64,000 nucleotides of DNA, from contig CAMDNE010000016.1 of the NCBI GenBank assembly GCA_945902745.1, positions 1 to 64,000 of the forward strand, read 5' to 3'. Source of the stretch: Chitinophaga pinensis. GTDB lineage: Bacteria; Bacteroidota; Bacteroidia; Flavobacteriales_D; Crocinitomicaceae. The translations under genes were made by a program, and so were the position numbers. The stretch's first letter is position 1; every line of letters begins with the position of its first letter. The notes under the pieces are model-generated. The model made no database searches and was not told the DNA's origin. It was given only the letters and a program-made list of their open reading frames with translations. Of this stretch, positions 1 through 9,153 are shown in pieces.

Positions 1-1910
1 AAGTTGGCTGTTATAACATTGTTTTCAGCTATTGGGAAAACAGGAGAAGTTCCAGAACATCCAAATGCATTTGTTACAACAACACTAATAGGATTGTTTG
101 CAATAGTTGCATTAATAGTTGGTGTTGCGGCTCCTGTTGACCAAGCATATGTTGTAAAAGGAGTACTTGTTGAAAGTAAAGCAAAGTTACCCGTACAATA
201 CGTTGAAGGACCATTAATTACTGGAACTGGGTTTGGATTAACAGTTACAATTACTTGATCTGTATTAATACAACCAGCAGCAGAAGTTCCAGTGACAGTA
301 TATGTAGCAGTAGCAGCAGGTGTGAATGCTACGCCATTTGTTACTCCATTGTTCCACGTATAAGTCGAGGCACCAGAACCAGATAAGGTAACTGCCACAC
401 CAGCACAAACCGTTTGGTCAACACCAGCTCCAACAGTTGGAAGTGGGTTGACGGTAATTGTTGCAGTATAGGTATTGGTGCAACCAGTTGCTGTAATTGT
501 TCCTGTGACAGTATAAGTTGTTGTTGCTAAAGGCGCAAAAGCAACCCCATTTGTAATACCACCAGTCCAAGTGTATGTGTTAGCTCCATTTCCAGAAAGC
601 GTAATAGCTGTTCCATCACAAACCGTTTGATCAGGAACTGCAATTATTGGTAATGGGTTAACTGTAACGATACCTACGTTTGTTGCTGAACACCCGGCAA
701 GTGTATAAATAACTGTATAAGTAGTTGTTACGGTAGGAGTTATTAATATTGTTTGTGTTGTTTGTCCGCTTGGCGACCAACTAAATGTTCCTCCTAAAGT
801 AAGTGGTGTCGCTGTTAAAGCTGTTCCCATCCCAGAACAAATGACTGCATTATTAACTGTAACTGAAGCTGCTCCAGAAGATGTTATAATAACACTAGCA
901 GTGTCAACACAACCTATTGAAGATGTTGCAATAACGTTATACGTTCCTCCACACAATCCAGATGCAGTTGCACTAGTTTGTCCGATTGGAACGAATGTGG
1001 CATTGAACCATTCATAGGTGTACCCAGGAATAGAACCAGTGGCTGTTGCTGTTGCAGTTCCATCGCAGGTGCATCCAGCATTTGTTACTGTAGCCGTTAC
1101 ATTAAGAGGTGTAATAGGTGAGCAGGCATTGTTAAACTGGGCAATATATGCTGCATTGGCCGGATTATTTGGTAAGCCTGGTGTTTGTGACCCTCCAGCA
1201 GGTGTAGTAGATCCTTCGGTCCAGTTTGCTTGAGATGCTGGATTCCCATTATTGAAATACCAAACATTTTGAGAACCAGACCCGCCTGAACTGAAGTAGA
1301 TTAAATTATTTAAATTATCTGTAGCCCAACAAACGGAAAAAACTTCACAGCCAGCTAGATTAACTATCCTAGCACAATCTCCTGTGTTTGCTAAGAGGGT
1401 AGTTGACCAAGCACCGCCCGCAATCCAACCGGTTGGTGGGTAACTGCACGCGCTTGCGCCTGGAGTTGTTGTGTTTCTTTCAAATAATGTTGGGTTATTG
1501 ATTGGGGCAATTATAGAGCAATTTCCATCAGACAATGAAAGATCGTTAGTAGGCATGTTAGGATTTGGGTCAGCATCATTATAAATTACAATGATTGTTC
1601 CCAATGGTACACAGGCCCATAGCGGGTTGAATGAAAACCGAACAGCACCTGGAGCAATTCCACCTGCACCATGATATCCAGAATTGTCATCGAAAATCCA
1701 GCCTCTAATATCAATGCATGGAGGAGTGACAGCGTTACAATTATATGCAATGACAGTGTCAATAACGATGAATTCAACATATTCTTGATTTCCAGCAGGA
1801 CCATTAGAAACTTCGTTCATTATCAATGTCTGCGAATACGAAGTAACTGGAAGCGAGGAGCTAAGTATAAAAAAGCAAAAGTAAAACAACAGTTTTTTCA
1901 TGTCAGACAT
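1..1910 (-). CDS. T9SS-secreted surface protein, paralog 1 (3' part missing)
   Basis: The reading frame is open on the minus strand from the ATG at 1910 to the left edge, so about 636 N-terminal residues are visible. An inner ATG at 1901 (MKKLL...) would also leave a good signal peptide ending near TSYSQ. After it comes a lamin-tail-like (LTD) domain (LIMNEVSNGPAGNQEYVEF) and a series of Ig-like repeats with TVC/TIC, LSGSGA and YTW motifs. Over its first ~115 residues it is about 85% identical to the next gene (2057-4261), and about 70 bp of upstream DNA is also similar, so the two arose by tandem duplication. A TAnnTTTG-like box lies at 1986-1993 (minus). By analogy with the complete paralog the missing end should carry a CHU_C sorting domain. 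The function is unknown; a surface or extracellular structural or adhesive role is inferred. Confidence 0.85.
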   Translation of the reverse strand, partial: MSDMKKLLFYFCFFILSSSLPVTSYSQTLIMNEVSNGPAGNQEYVEFIVIDTVIAYNCNAVTPPCIDIRGWIFDDNSGYHGAGGIAPGAVRFSFNPLWACVPLGTIIVIYNDADPNPNMPTNDLSLSDGNCSIIAPINNPTLFERNTTTPGASACSYPPTGWIAGGAWSTTLLANTGDCARIVNLAGCEVFSVCWATDNLNNLIYFSSGGSGSQNVWYFNNGNPASQANWTEGSTTPAGGSQTPGLPNNPANAAYIAQFNNACSPITPLNVTATVTNAGCTCDGTATATATGSIPGYTYEWFNATFVPIGQTSATASGLCGGTYNVIATSSIGCVDTASVIITSSGAASVTVNNAVICSGMGTALTATPLTLGGTFSWSPSGQTTQTILITPTVTTTYTVIYTLAGCSATNVGIVTVNPLPIIAVPDQTVCDGTAITLSGNGANTYTWTGGITNGVAFAPLATTTYTVTGTITATGCTNTYTATITVNPLPTVGAGVDQTVCAGVAVTLSGSGASTYTWNNGVTNGVAFTPAATATYTVTGTSAAGCINTDQVIVTVNPNPVPVINGPSTYCTGNFALLSTSTPFTTYAWSTGAATPTINATIANNPISVVVTNAFGCSGTSPVFPIAENNVITAN

Positions 1911-2056
1911 AAAAAAATTAGGTGAGTTTCTGGTTTCAGAATCGTATTTTTTAAAATATTCGTCAAGGGTTTCATAAACTCAATACAAAACTACACTCTA
2001 AATGTTAAATACTTGTTATCTAAGAGTTATTTATTCATTCAAGAAGAGCAATTCGT

Positions 2057-4261
2057 CTAGCGAATCAAGGTTATGTGTCCATGACCAGTTAATACATCGC
2101 TATTTATTCCCACCACTTCATATTTATAGAAATAGACTCCATCAGTGGCTTCTTTTCCGTTGATGTCTCCATTCCATTTAGAGGTTAATTCTGTTGTTTC
2201 ATAAACAACTTCTCCCCATCTATTCAAAATAAACAGCGTGATAGATTGGGTAAAACTCGTTTCAACAAAGAATTCGTCGTTCACACCATCTTGATTCGGT
2301 GTAAATACATTTGGAACATGGATTGTTGGCGGAGGCAATGCCAATACAATTATTTGCACAGTTGCCACGTCACTACAAACACCATTTGTAGCTGTTAAAC
2401 TTACAGTGTAAGTGCCAGGCTCAGAATAAGTAACTGTTTGTCCAATTAATGTTGAAAGCGTTGCTGATTGTCCGTTTCCAAAAACCCAATTGTATGATGT
2501 TCCATTGGAAGAATTATTGGTAAAATTAACCACCAAACCAGGATCGCCAATTGTTACATCAGCAGTTACATTCGCGTAGGGTGTGGGAAGAATATTTATA
2601 GTTACAAAATCTGTATTTATACATCCATTTGCATCTGTTCCTGTAACCGAATAAGTTCCTGATGTTACTGGTGTAAATGAAATTCCGTTAGTTACCCCAT
2701 TATTCCAGACATACGATGTTGCACCAGAACCAGATAAAGTAACTACGCTTCCTTCACAAATGGTTTGATCAGCTCCGGCGTTAACAATTGGTAGTGCATT
2801 AACTGTAACAAGAACTTGGTCGCTTGCAAAACAACCATTTGCATCCGTTCCTGTCACAGCATAAGTTGCAGTCGCAGAGGCAACAAAACTAATTCCATTT
2901 GTAATTCCATTATCCCAAGCATAAGTTGACGCACCATTTCCAGAAAGGGTGATAGTCGTTCCTGCACAAACGGTTTGGTCTTGCACCACAACTAAAGGTA
3001 ATGGATTTGCGGTTACTAGGCCAGTGTTTGTAACAGCACAATCTCCTTGTGTATAAGTAACTGTATAAAGGGTGTTTATTAGTGGGTTTATTGTAATAGT
3101 TTGCGTTGTTTGTCCTCCAGGAGACCAGCTATATGTTCCTCCCAAAGTTGAAGGTGTTGCGGTCAATGTTGTTGAAGTTCCAGCACATATTGTTTGATTA
3201 TTTACACTGACTGTTGGAGGTGTAATTGCTGAAATGGTTATTGTTGCTGTATCTGAGCACCCAATACTTGATGTTGCAATTACATGATAAGTGCCCACAC
3301 ATAAACCTGTTGCATTTGCAGTAGTTTGTCCAATAGAAACGAAGCTTGCATTGAGCCACTCATAGGTATAACCAGAAATTGAACCACTTGCAGCTGCAGT
3401 AGCCGTTCCAGAACAGGTACAACCTGCATTTGTTACAGATGGAGTAGATACAATTAGAGGTGTAATGGGGGAACAATTATTATTAAATTGAGAGATGTAT
3501 GCTGCGTTGGCCGCGTTGTTTGGTAACCCAGGAGTTTGCACACCACCACCTATTGTAGTTGATCCTTCTGTCCAATTTACTTGAGAATTAGGGTTACCGT
3601 TATTAAAATACCATACATTTTGTGAGCCCGAACCCCCCGAACTAAAATAGATTAAACCATTTAAATTTGCCGCAGCCCAACAAACTGAAAAGACTTCACA
3701 ACCTGCTAGATTAACTATTCTTGCACAATCCCCGGTATTTGCAAGAAGGGTTGTAGACCAAGCGCCACCGGCAACCCATCCAGTTGCAGGATAACTACAA
3801 GCTACAGCACCAGGTGTTGTTCCATTTTGTTCAAAAAGAGCCGTATTACTAATCGGCGCGATGATTGAACAATTACCGTCAGAAAGGGAAATATCGTTGG
3901 CGGGCATACTTGTATTAGGGTCCGCGTCGTTATAAATAACAATAATTGTCCCTAAGGGAACACACGCCCATAGCGGGTCGAATGAAAACCGAACAGCTCC
4001 TACTGCAACCCCTCCGGCGCCATGATAACCAGAATTATCATCGAAAATCCATCCACGAATATCTATGCATGGTGGAGTTAGAGAATTGCAATTATAACTA
4101 ACAACAGTATCACTAACAACGAACTCAACATATTCTTGATTTCCCGCAGGACCATTTGAAACCTCGTTCATTATTAACGTTTGCGAATACGAGGTAGTTG
4201 CAAATGAGGTACTTAATAAAAATAGACAAAAGTAATAAATCAGTTTTTTCATGTCAGACAT
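2057..4261 (-). CDS. T9SS-secreted surface protein with LTD, Ig-like/PKD repeats and CHU_C C-terminus, paralog 2
   Basis: This 734-residue protein has a signal peptide (about residues 1-27), an N-terminal lamin-tail-like domain (about 28-250), and four or five Ig-like repeats recognised by TICAG/TVCAG, LSGSGA and NGVTNGISF motifs. A PKD-like module follows (NWVFGNGQSA), and the last ~95 residues form the gliding-motility-associated C-terminal domain (IHVPNVFTPNQDGVNDEF ... WNGDINGKEATDGVYFYKY). CHU_C domains are known type IX secretion signals, so the protein should be exported across the outer membrane and anchored or released. It lies 146 bp upstream of its paralog in the same orientation. 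Substrate and function cannot be read from the sequence. Confidence 0.88.
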   Translation of the reverse strand: MSDMKKLIYYFCLFLLSTSFATTSYSQTLIMNEVSNGPAGNQEYVEFVVSDTVVSYNCNSLTPPCIDIRGWIFDDNSGYHGAGGVAVGAVRFSFDPLWACVPLGTIIVIYNDADPNTSMPANDISLSDGNCSIIAPISNTALFEQNGTTPGAVACSYPATGWVAGGAWSTTLLANTGDCARIVNLAGCEVFSVCWAAANLNGLIYFSSGGSGSQNVWYFNNGNPNSQVNWTEGSTTIGGGVQTPGLPNNAANAAYISQFNNNCSPITPLIVSTPSVTNAGCTCSGTATAAASGSISGYTYEWLNASFVSIGQTTANATGLCVGTYHVIATSSIGCSDTATITISAITPPTVSVNNQTICAGTSTTLTATPSTLGGTYSWSPGGQTTQTITINPLINTLYTVTYTQGDCAVTNTGLVTANPLPLVVVQDQTVCAGTTITLSGNGASTYAWDNGITNGISFVASATATYAVTGTDANGCFASDQVLVTVNALPIVNAGADQTICEGSVVTLSGSGATSYVWNNGVTNGISFTPVTSGTYSVTGTDANGCINTDFVTINILPTPYANVTADVTIGDPGLVVNFTNNSSNGTSYNWVFGNGQSATLSTLIGQTVTYSEPGTYTVSLTATNGVCSDVATVQIIVLALPPPTIHVPNVFTPNQDGVNDEFFVETSFTQSITLFILNRWGEVVYETTELTSKWNGDINGKEATDGVYFYKYEVVGINSDVLTGHGHITLIR

Positions 4262-4825
4262 AAAAAAATTACATTAGTTCGTGGTTTTGGAAACGTATTT
4301 TAACAATATTCCTCAAGGGTGTCACAAACTGTGGTGTAAATTTACACAGATTAGATTAAACGTATGTTAATGAATGATTATTTGTGCTATAAATAAAGAA
4401 ATTTATATCTATTTCTCTAGAATTTTGAATTTTTCAGTGCTAATTATTTAGGCTTAGATTAGAATGCATATTCTCTTTGAATTATTTAGAAGTATCTCTT
4501 TGATTTGGTCCAATTTATTAGACAACAATCCAAGAATAACGTCGATTTTCAACGAATGAAAGACAACTTAATCAATTAGTTTTGAAAAAGTTAACAAAAG
4601 AGTTGTTTTATAAATGATTAATTATTAGGTTTGGGTACTATTTATTTTGAAAAGTCTTCCATAATTCTGTTTCATAAAATTTGGTGGTGCAATCCGAAAA
4701 ACCAAAGAGTAGCAAAAACCCATAAACATCTTTGTATTTTAAATCATATTGTTGGCCGAAATCAATTAAAAATTTCGGGGAGTTATCGAAAATCCTTAAG
4801 AGTAGAATTATTTTAAATTAAATTT
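4262..4825. other. Intergenic region, no gene recognised
   Basis: This AT-rich stretch separates the divergent surface-protein gene and membrane-protein gene. The left ~70 bp resemble the leader of the upstream paralog (1911-1985). I see no tRNA, terminator or convincing coding frame; a 61-codon frame at 4631-4816 has no recognisable features. It presumably holds the two divergent promoters. Confidence 0.5.
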
Positions 4826-6790
4826 ATGAACTACTACTACCTGTTATTTGCAGCAGCCCCTGTATTGGGCTACATCTTATCCACATGGCTTAATGAAAAA
4901 CCTAGTGGACTTCTAAAAAATGAGTCATTATCAAATGTTGTTAGCGAGACACCAAGCTGGCATCTTCCTCTTGTCATTATTGGAATGATTATGTCTTTTG
5001 CTTATAATTTAATAATTTTTTCTGTTTATTTTATTGCATTTATTTTAAAGCATATTGGAACAATTCTTTCTTGGATATATGCCAATATTCTTAAACCAAT
5101 TTTCGATGTCACTATCAAGCTAATTGTGATGGTGGTAGATATTTTACTTTTAATATTAAGAGTTGCAATTAAGTATCTTATTACGATTCCTGTTGATGTT
5201 TTCCTAAGTGTAATTAATTCAGTTCCTAAAGTTTTCAACTGGGCGAATTATTATAGAACGCTAAAAGTATTGATGATTGGGTTTGCATTATATGCGCTCT
5301 TAATGTTTAGTGGGTATTTGTTCGATCAACCTTTGATTGGTCAAATTGGAGGTCCATTTGCACTTGCAATTTCTATAACTTGGATCGTAGGACTTGTAAC
5401 GTTTGATTCACATGTTTTTGGACGACGTGCAGCTCTATTTGCTTTATCTGTAATTGGAGTGATTTTGCTTTTAGCAGTATTTGTTTTTGGATTCAATCAA
5501 GTTGATTCTAGCACTGTTTGGGGTGGTGTCTTCGCTGGAATATTGCATTCACCTTCAGTTATATCTATAATGGCGGTTCTAGTATTAACTATTGCTGTTG
5601 CATTTATCACGAATGTTGGAGCAATATATGTCAATACTAAAGGAATTGAAAGTGGTTTTAAATCACGTTTGAAACATGTTGTATTTGATTCTTTTAATAG
5701 AAGTTGGTATTTCTTAATTCAACCAATCTTTGTTGGACTAATTGGTGCAATAATAAGTATTGTTCCTTATTATGTTATGAACTTTTCAGCAGATTCTTTA
5801 CAAAATCAAGTTATCAAACCTGCGTTATCAGCAAAAAGTATTGCGTTGAATAAAGAGTTGTCTGATAACAAAATGATTGATAAAAAAGAAAGTCTTATTA
5901 ATAATGATACGCTAACGAGCAATGAATTAAATCTTTTTCTTGACACTGTAAAGAAAGAATATCAATTGCGTCAACAAGCAACAGAAAATGAACGATACAG
6001 CTATTATTTTTCTAATACTGTTCCTTTAAGAAAAATTCCATCTGAAGTTATTACTAAAAAAGAGTTTAGTAATATGATTGATGAAGCAAAAGATGAAATA
6101 GCAGACAGTAAAAAAGCGAAGGTTGATGGCTTAAAGGATTTAGACGAAAGAATAACGGCGGCAGAAGAAGATTCTTTCCAAGTAGAAAACGTTCCTTTAA
6201 TTAAAAAACAAAAGGAACGATTTGAAAAAGTTTCGTCTTCTTTTATAAGTTCAATGGAGGAAAGCCTCAAAGCAAATGAATCTGCAGATTTACAATATAA
6301 AGTAACATATCTTTTGTTTTTACTAGCGAAAGGCTTACTTTATTCAATATTATTAGCACTTATAGTAAATCTTTATGCTTATTCAGTAATGCCTGTTTAT
6401 CAAATGTGGCAAGGAAGTTACCTTGTATCAGAAGTTAAAGAAGCAACTGCAAAAAATCCGCATCAACCGTGGGTAGGACTTTTAATTATTGGTTTAGCAA
6501 TAGGAAGTGTTATGTTTATGGGAGATTTTAAAGATAAAGTTCTTAATCTTTTTAAATCTGCACCAACTGAGCAACTAAAGGAAGCTGCTGACAGCGACAA
6601 AAAGGCTGACGGGGCTGCATCAGAGGAAAATGTTGCTCCAGAAGCAATTGTGGAAGAGCAACCTGTAGAAGAGATTGTTAATCCAAATGTTTTTACCTGT
6701 TCAGACGGATCAACTATCCCTTTAAGCTATTTAGGTGATGGTACATGTGATTGTATGAACACATGTGAAGATGAAAATATGGTGGACTAA
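4826..6790 (+). CDS. Multi-pass membrane protein with Cys-rich LDLa/PRKCSH-like C-terminal motif, unknown function
   Basis: I do not recognise the family of this 654-residue protein. The N-terminal half has many hydrophobic segments (for example around residues 50-150, 150-260 and 290-325). A charged, probably helical or coiled-coil stretch follows at about 335-500, then one or two more membrane helices (about 510-540 and 550-570), then an acidic Ala/Glu-rich linker. The last ~30 residues read FTCSDGSTIPLSYLGDG followed by TCDCMNTCEDE. The spacing of Cys, the IP pair and the acidic end resembles an LDL-receptor class A or glucosidase-II-beta-type module. It is a single-gene unit followed by a terminator at 6813. 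Topology and function are unknown. Confidence 0.8.
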   Translation: MNYYYLLFAAAPVLGYILSTWLNEKPSGLLKNESLSNVVSETPSWHLPLVIIGMIMSFAYNLIIFSVYFIAFILKHIGTILSWIYANILKPIFDVTIKLIVMVVDILLLILRVAIKYLITIPVDVFLSVINSVPKVFNWANYYRTLKVLMIGFALYALLMFSGYLFDQPLIGQIGGPFALAISITWIVGLVTFDSHVFGRRAALFALSVIGVILLLAVFVFGFNQVDSSTVWGGVFAGILHSPSVISIMAVLVLTIAVAFITNVGAIYVNTKGIESGFKSRLKHVVFDSFNRSWYFLIQPIFVGLIGAIISIVPYYVMNFSADSLQNQVIKPALSAKSIALNKELSDNKMIDKKESLINNDTLTSNELNLFLDTVKKEYQLRQQATENERYSYYFSNTVPLRKIPSEVITKKEFSNMIDEAKDEIADSKKAKVDGLKDLDERITAAEEDSFQVENVPLIKKQKERFEKVSSSFISSMEESLKANESADLQYKVTYLLFLLAKGLLYSILLALIVNLYAYSVMPVYQMWQGSYLVSEVKEATAKNPHQPWVGLLIIGLAIGSVMFMGDFKDKVLNLFKSAPTEQLKEAADSDKKADGAASEENVAPEAIVEEQPVEEIVNPNVFTCSDGSTIPLSYLGDGTCDCMNTCEDENMVD

Positions 6791-6812
6791 TTTTTATCTG
6801 AAAATATAGTTA

Positions 6813-6846
6813 AATGGGGGTAAAGTAATTTATCCCCATTTTTTAG
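6813..6846 (+). terminator. Rho-independent terminator
   Basis: A 12-bp stem (arms 6813-6824 and 6829-6840, one G-T wobble, loop GTAA) is followed by a T run, 23 bp after the stop codon of the membrane-protein gene. Confidence 0.85.
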
Positions 6847-7004
6847 TTAAACAGCTTTTATTTAGCGTGTATTCAACTTAATAATATGTTATTTATTGCT
6901 CGAATACTATTCCAAATTCAATCTAAAGAATTTCGATTGTTGCTTTATATTAAATTTCTAGACGCTGAGTTATATGTATTATATTACTTGTCAAGAACAT
7001 TTTT

Positions 7005-8045
7005 TCAACTCACCAATTTCCTTAAATAAGGAACTTTCAATAGAATTAGAATAATTATAGCACTCAAAAAAAATGTTGCCAACCAAGTAATAGGAATTGA
7101 CAAAAGCGTGTCTGCTGTTTTAGCATCCAAATGATATTTTCCGATGCCTAGTCGCAAACCTTCAATAATTAAGGGGTGTATCAGATATATACCGAAAGAA
7201 GACACGCTTATTATATTCATCCATTTTGGAGTTGCGGTGGTTTTTAGATTTTGCATCCAAGAATAAAAAAAGAGTGCTTGAAATAGCACCGTAATCGAAT
7301 ACGGCAAAATCATCAGCTCTTGATAAGTTCCTACTTTATTGTAAATCGCTGCCGAAACAATCATTTGTATAATAGTAACAACAATAAACCAAAGACCTCC
7401 ATGTTTTAATTTAAAAGGCAAACCATACTGATGAAGATAATAGCCTAAAATATAATAGCCTATATAGAGGTCGGGGAAATTTTGTTGAATTCCTAAACTC
7501 ATGTCAAAGTTAAACCAAATAGACAATTGTCCAAAAGCACCAGGCAATAAAAACCGAAAAACTATCCAAATAAGTATGAGAAGCTCCAACTGTTTATTAT
7601 TAAGATTTTGGACAAGAACACGAATAAATGGTGTGGCAAAATAGATCCCTAATAGCATATAAAAATACCATAAGTGGTAATAGGTTGGGCCTGCAATTAT
7701 TTTAAATGTTAATTGAAAAATACTATTGCTTTCTCCTAATTGCCATTGCCACAAAAGAGCAAAAATAAAACTCCAGAAAAACATAGGTAAAAGGATGCGA
7801 CTAAATCGTTTTTTATAGAAAATTCCCCATTCCTCTTTTTTTGGAAGAAGTAAAGCACCGCTTATCATAACAAATAAAGGTACACCAGCTCTTCCAAAAG
7901 AGTCAAAGATTGCACCTACTAACCAATTGGCCGTTGCCATGGCATGCCATTGGTCGCGAACAGGAGCAGAAACATGCAACAAGACAATCATCATGATTGC
8001 AAATACTCTTATTCGAGTTATATATTGTTCTCCAGTAAAGGCCAA
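7005..8045 (-). CDS. Acyltransferase 3 family membrane protein (OafA/WecH-like)
   Basis: This 346-residue integral membrane protein has about ten hydrophobic segments. Its start matches the acyltransferase_3 (PF01757) pattern: an Arg in the first helix (ITRIRVFAIMMIVLLHVSAP) with the conserved His in LLHVSAP, then SFGRAGVPLFVMISGALLL and FYKKRFSRILLPMFFWS. Later segments (YHLWYFYMLLGIYFATPFI; SVSSFGIYLIHPLI) also fit the family. These enzymes transfer acetyl or succinyl groups to exported or surface glycans; the substrate here is unknown. It has no operon partner. Confidence 0.85.
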   Translation of the reverse strand: MAFTGEQYITRIRVFAIMMIVLLHVSAPVRDQWHAMATANWLVGAIFDSFGRAGVPLFVMISGALLLPKKEEWGIFYKKRFSRILLPMFFWSFIFALLWQWQLGESNSIFQLTFKIIAGPTYYHLWYFYMLLGIYFATPFIRVLVQNLNNKQLELLILIWIVFRFLLPGAFGQLSIWFNFDMSLGIQQNFPDLYIGYYILGYYLHQYGLPFKLKHGGLWFIVVTIIQMIVSAAIYNKVGTYQELMILPYSITVLFQALFFYSWMQNLKTTATPKWMNIISVSSFGIYLIHPLIIEGLRLGIGKYHLDAKTADTLLSIPITWLATFFLSAIIILILLKVPYLRKLVS

Positions 8046-8423
8046 TTAAAAAAAGGATTAACTTCAATAAAGCAATAAAGATATTGATTTATTCAAACTA
8101 GTTGCTTTTGTTCTTTACATTGGTTAATGATACTTTCATTTGTCCAAGCAAAGCAGTGAATTGGGTTTAACTGTTTGAATGATAAATCGATAAGTTACGG
8201 TTTAATCATATTCCCCAGTCGACCTATTTGTATCGATACTCTCGAACTCCTTTTGAATTAAGAAGTTTTATTATCAATCTTACTTTAAAAATTTTGTTAT
8301 CTTGAGCAATAAGTCTTAAGCATTCTGTATTTCTTAAAACAAAATAAAGGAATAACTGTTTTGACAGAGATATATGTTGCCAATTAAAATGTTCAGTACA
8401 AAGAATAGTTATATATTAGAAAG
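8046..8423. other. Intergenic region, no gene recognised
   Basis: This AT-rich gap lies between two divergently transcribed genes and must contain both promoters. I see no tRNA, hairpin with a T run, or plausible short gene. Confidence 0.45.
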
Positions 8424-9131
8424 ATGAGACACCTATTTTACATGCTTTTACTTTTATTCCTTTTGACAAACTGTGCTTTTTCAAAAAGAAAATCACAAAA
8501 GTATTTTGATAAAGCATTAATCGATGCACCGTACGATGCTATTATCATTCCTGGAGTTCCGCACGATGGCGTTTCATGGTCTCCCACAATGAATATTCGA
8601 ATTTCTTGGGCAAATTTTCTATTCAAAAAAGGTATTGCAAACAATATAATTTTTTCTGGTGGTGCGGTTTATACTAAGTTTTCAGAAGCAAAGATTATGG
8701 CGGAATATGGAAAAGCATTAGGCGTTCCTTTGTCATCTATTTTTTTGGACACAAATGCAGAACATAGCACTGAAAATGTCTATTACTCCTACCTTATTGC
8801 TAAAAAACAAGGGTTTACAAGGATAGCATTAGCCACAGATCCATTTCAAGCAAAATCTTTGCAAATGATGATCAAAAAACACAATCTACCTATTGACATA
8901 TTGCCAATTTTGTTTGATACCTTGAGAACGATAGACCGACCAGAACCAACTATTTTTCCTGAAATTGCAATCGAAAACTCATTTGTCTCAATAACGGAAA
9001 GAGAATCCTTTTTTACCAGAGTTAAGGGAACAATGGGGAAACAGATTATTTGGTTTGAAGAGGATCTTCCGAATGACAGAAAAGTTAGAAAATACAGACG
9101 AAAAGGACGTTTGATAACAAAAGGAATCTAG
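8424..9131 (+). CDS. YdcF/SanA-like (DUF218) lipoprotein
   Basis: This 235-residue protein has a lipoprotein signal with lipobox LTNC (Cys17). The DUF218 core follows: DAIIIPGVPHDG, then NIIFSGGAVYTKFSEAKIMA and LDTNAEHSTENVYYS, and a segment like the family's ATDPFQA helix. Members include ElyC and SanA, linked to envelope or peptidoglycan-precursor homeostasis, but most have no defined reaction. Here it would be anchored to the periplasmic face of a membrane. It is convergent with fabH, 22 bp away. Family assignment is firm; the biological role is not. Confidence 0.82.
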   Translation: MRHLFYMLLLLFLLTNCAFSKRKSQKYFDKALIDAPYDAIIIPGVPHDGVSWSPTMNIRISWANFLFKKGIANNIIFSGGAVYTKFSEAKIMAEYGKALGVPLSSIFLDTNAEHSTENVYYSYLIAKKQGFTRIALATDPFQAKSLQMMIKKHNLPIDILPILFDTLRTIDRPEPTIFPEIAIENSFVSITERESFFTRVKGTMGKQIIWFEEDLPNDRKVRKYRRKGRLITKGI

Positions 9132-9153
9132 AAAAATTTAAACAACCCAAACC

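Noticed and set aside
4-258. 84-codon plus-strand frame at the left edge
   Set aside because: It is antisense to the minus-strand surface protein, whose repeats give open frames on both strands.
1018-1233. 71-codon plus-strand frame
   Set aside because: Antisense to the same surface protein; composition only reflects the repeat coding.
4631-4816. 61-codon plus-strand frame upstream of the membrane-protein gene
   Set aside because: No homology-like motif, no signal peptide and a TTG start; intergenic sequence with random open frame.
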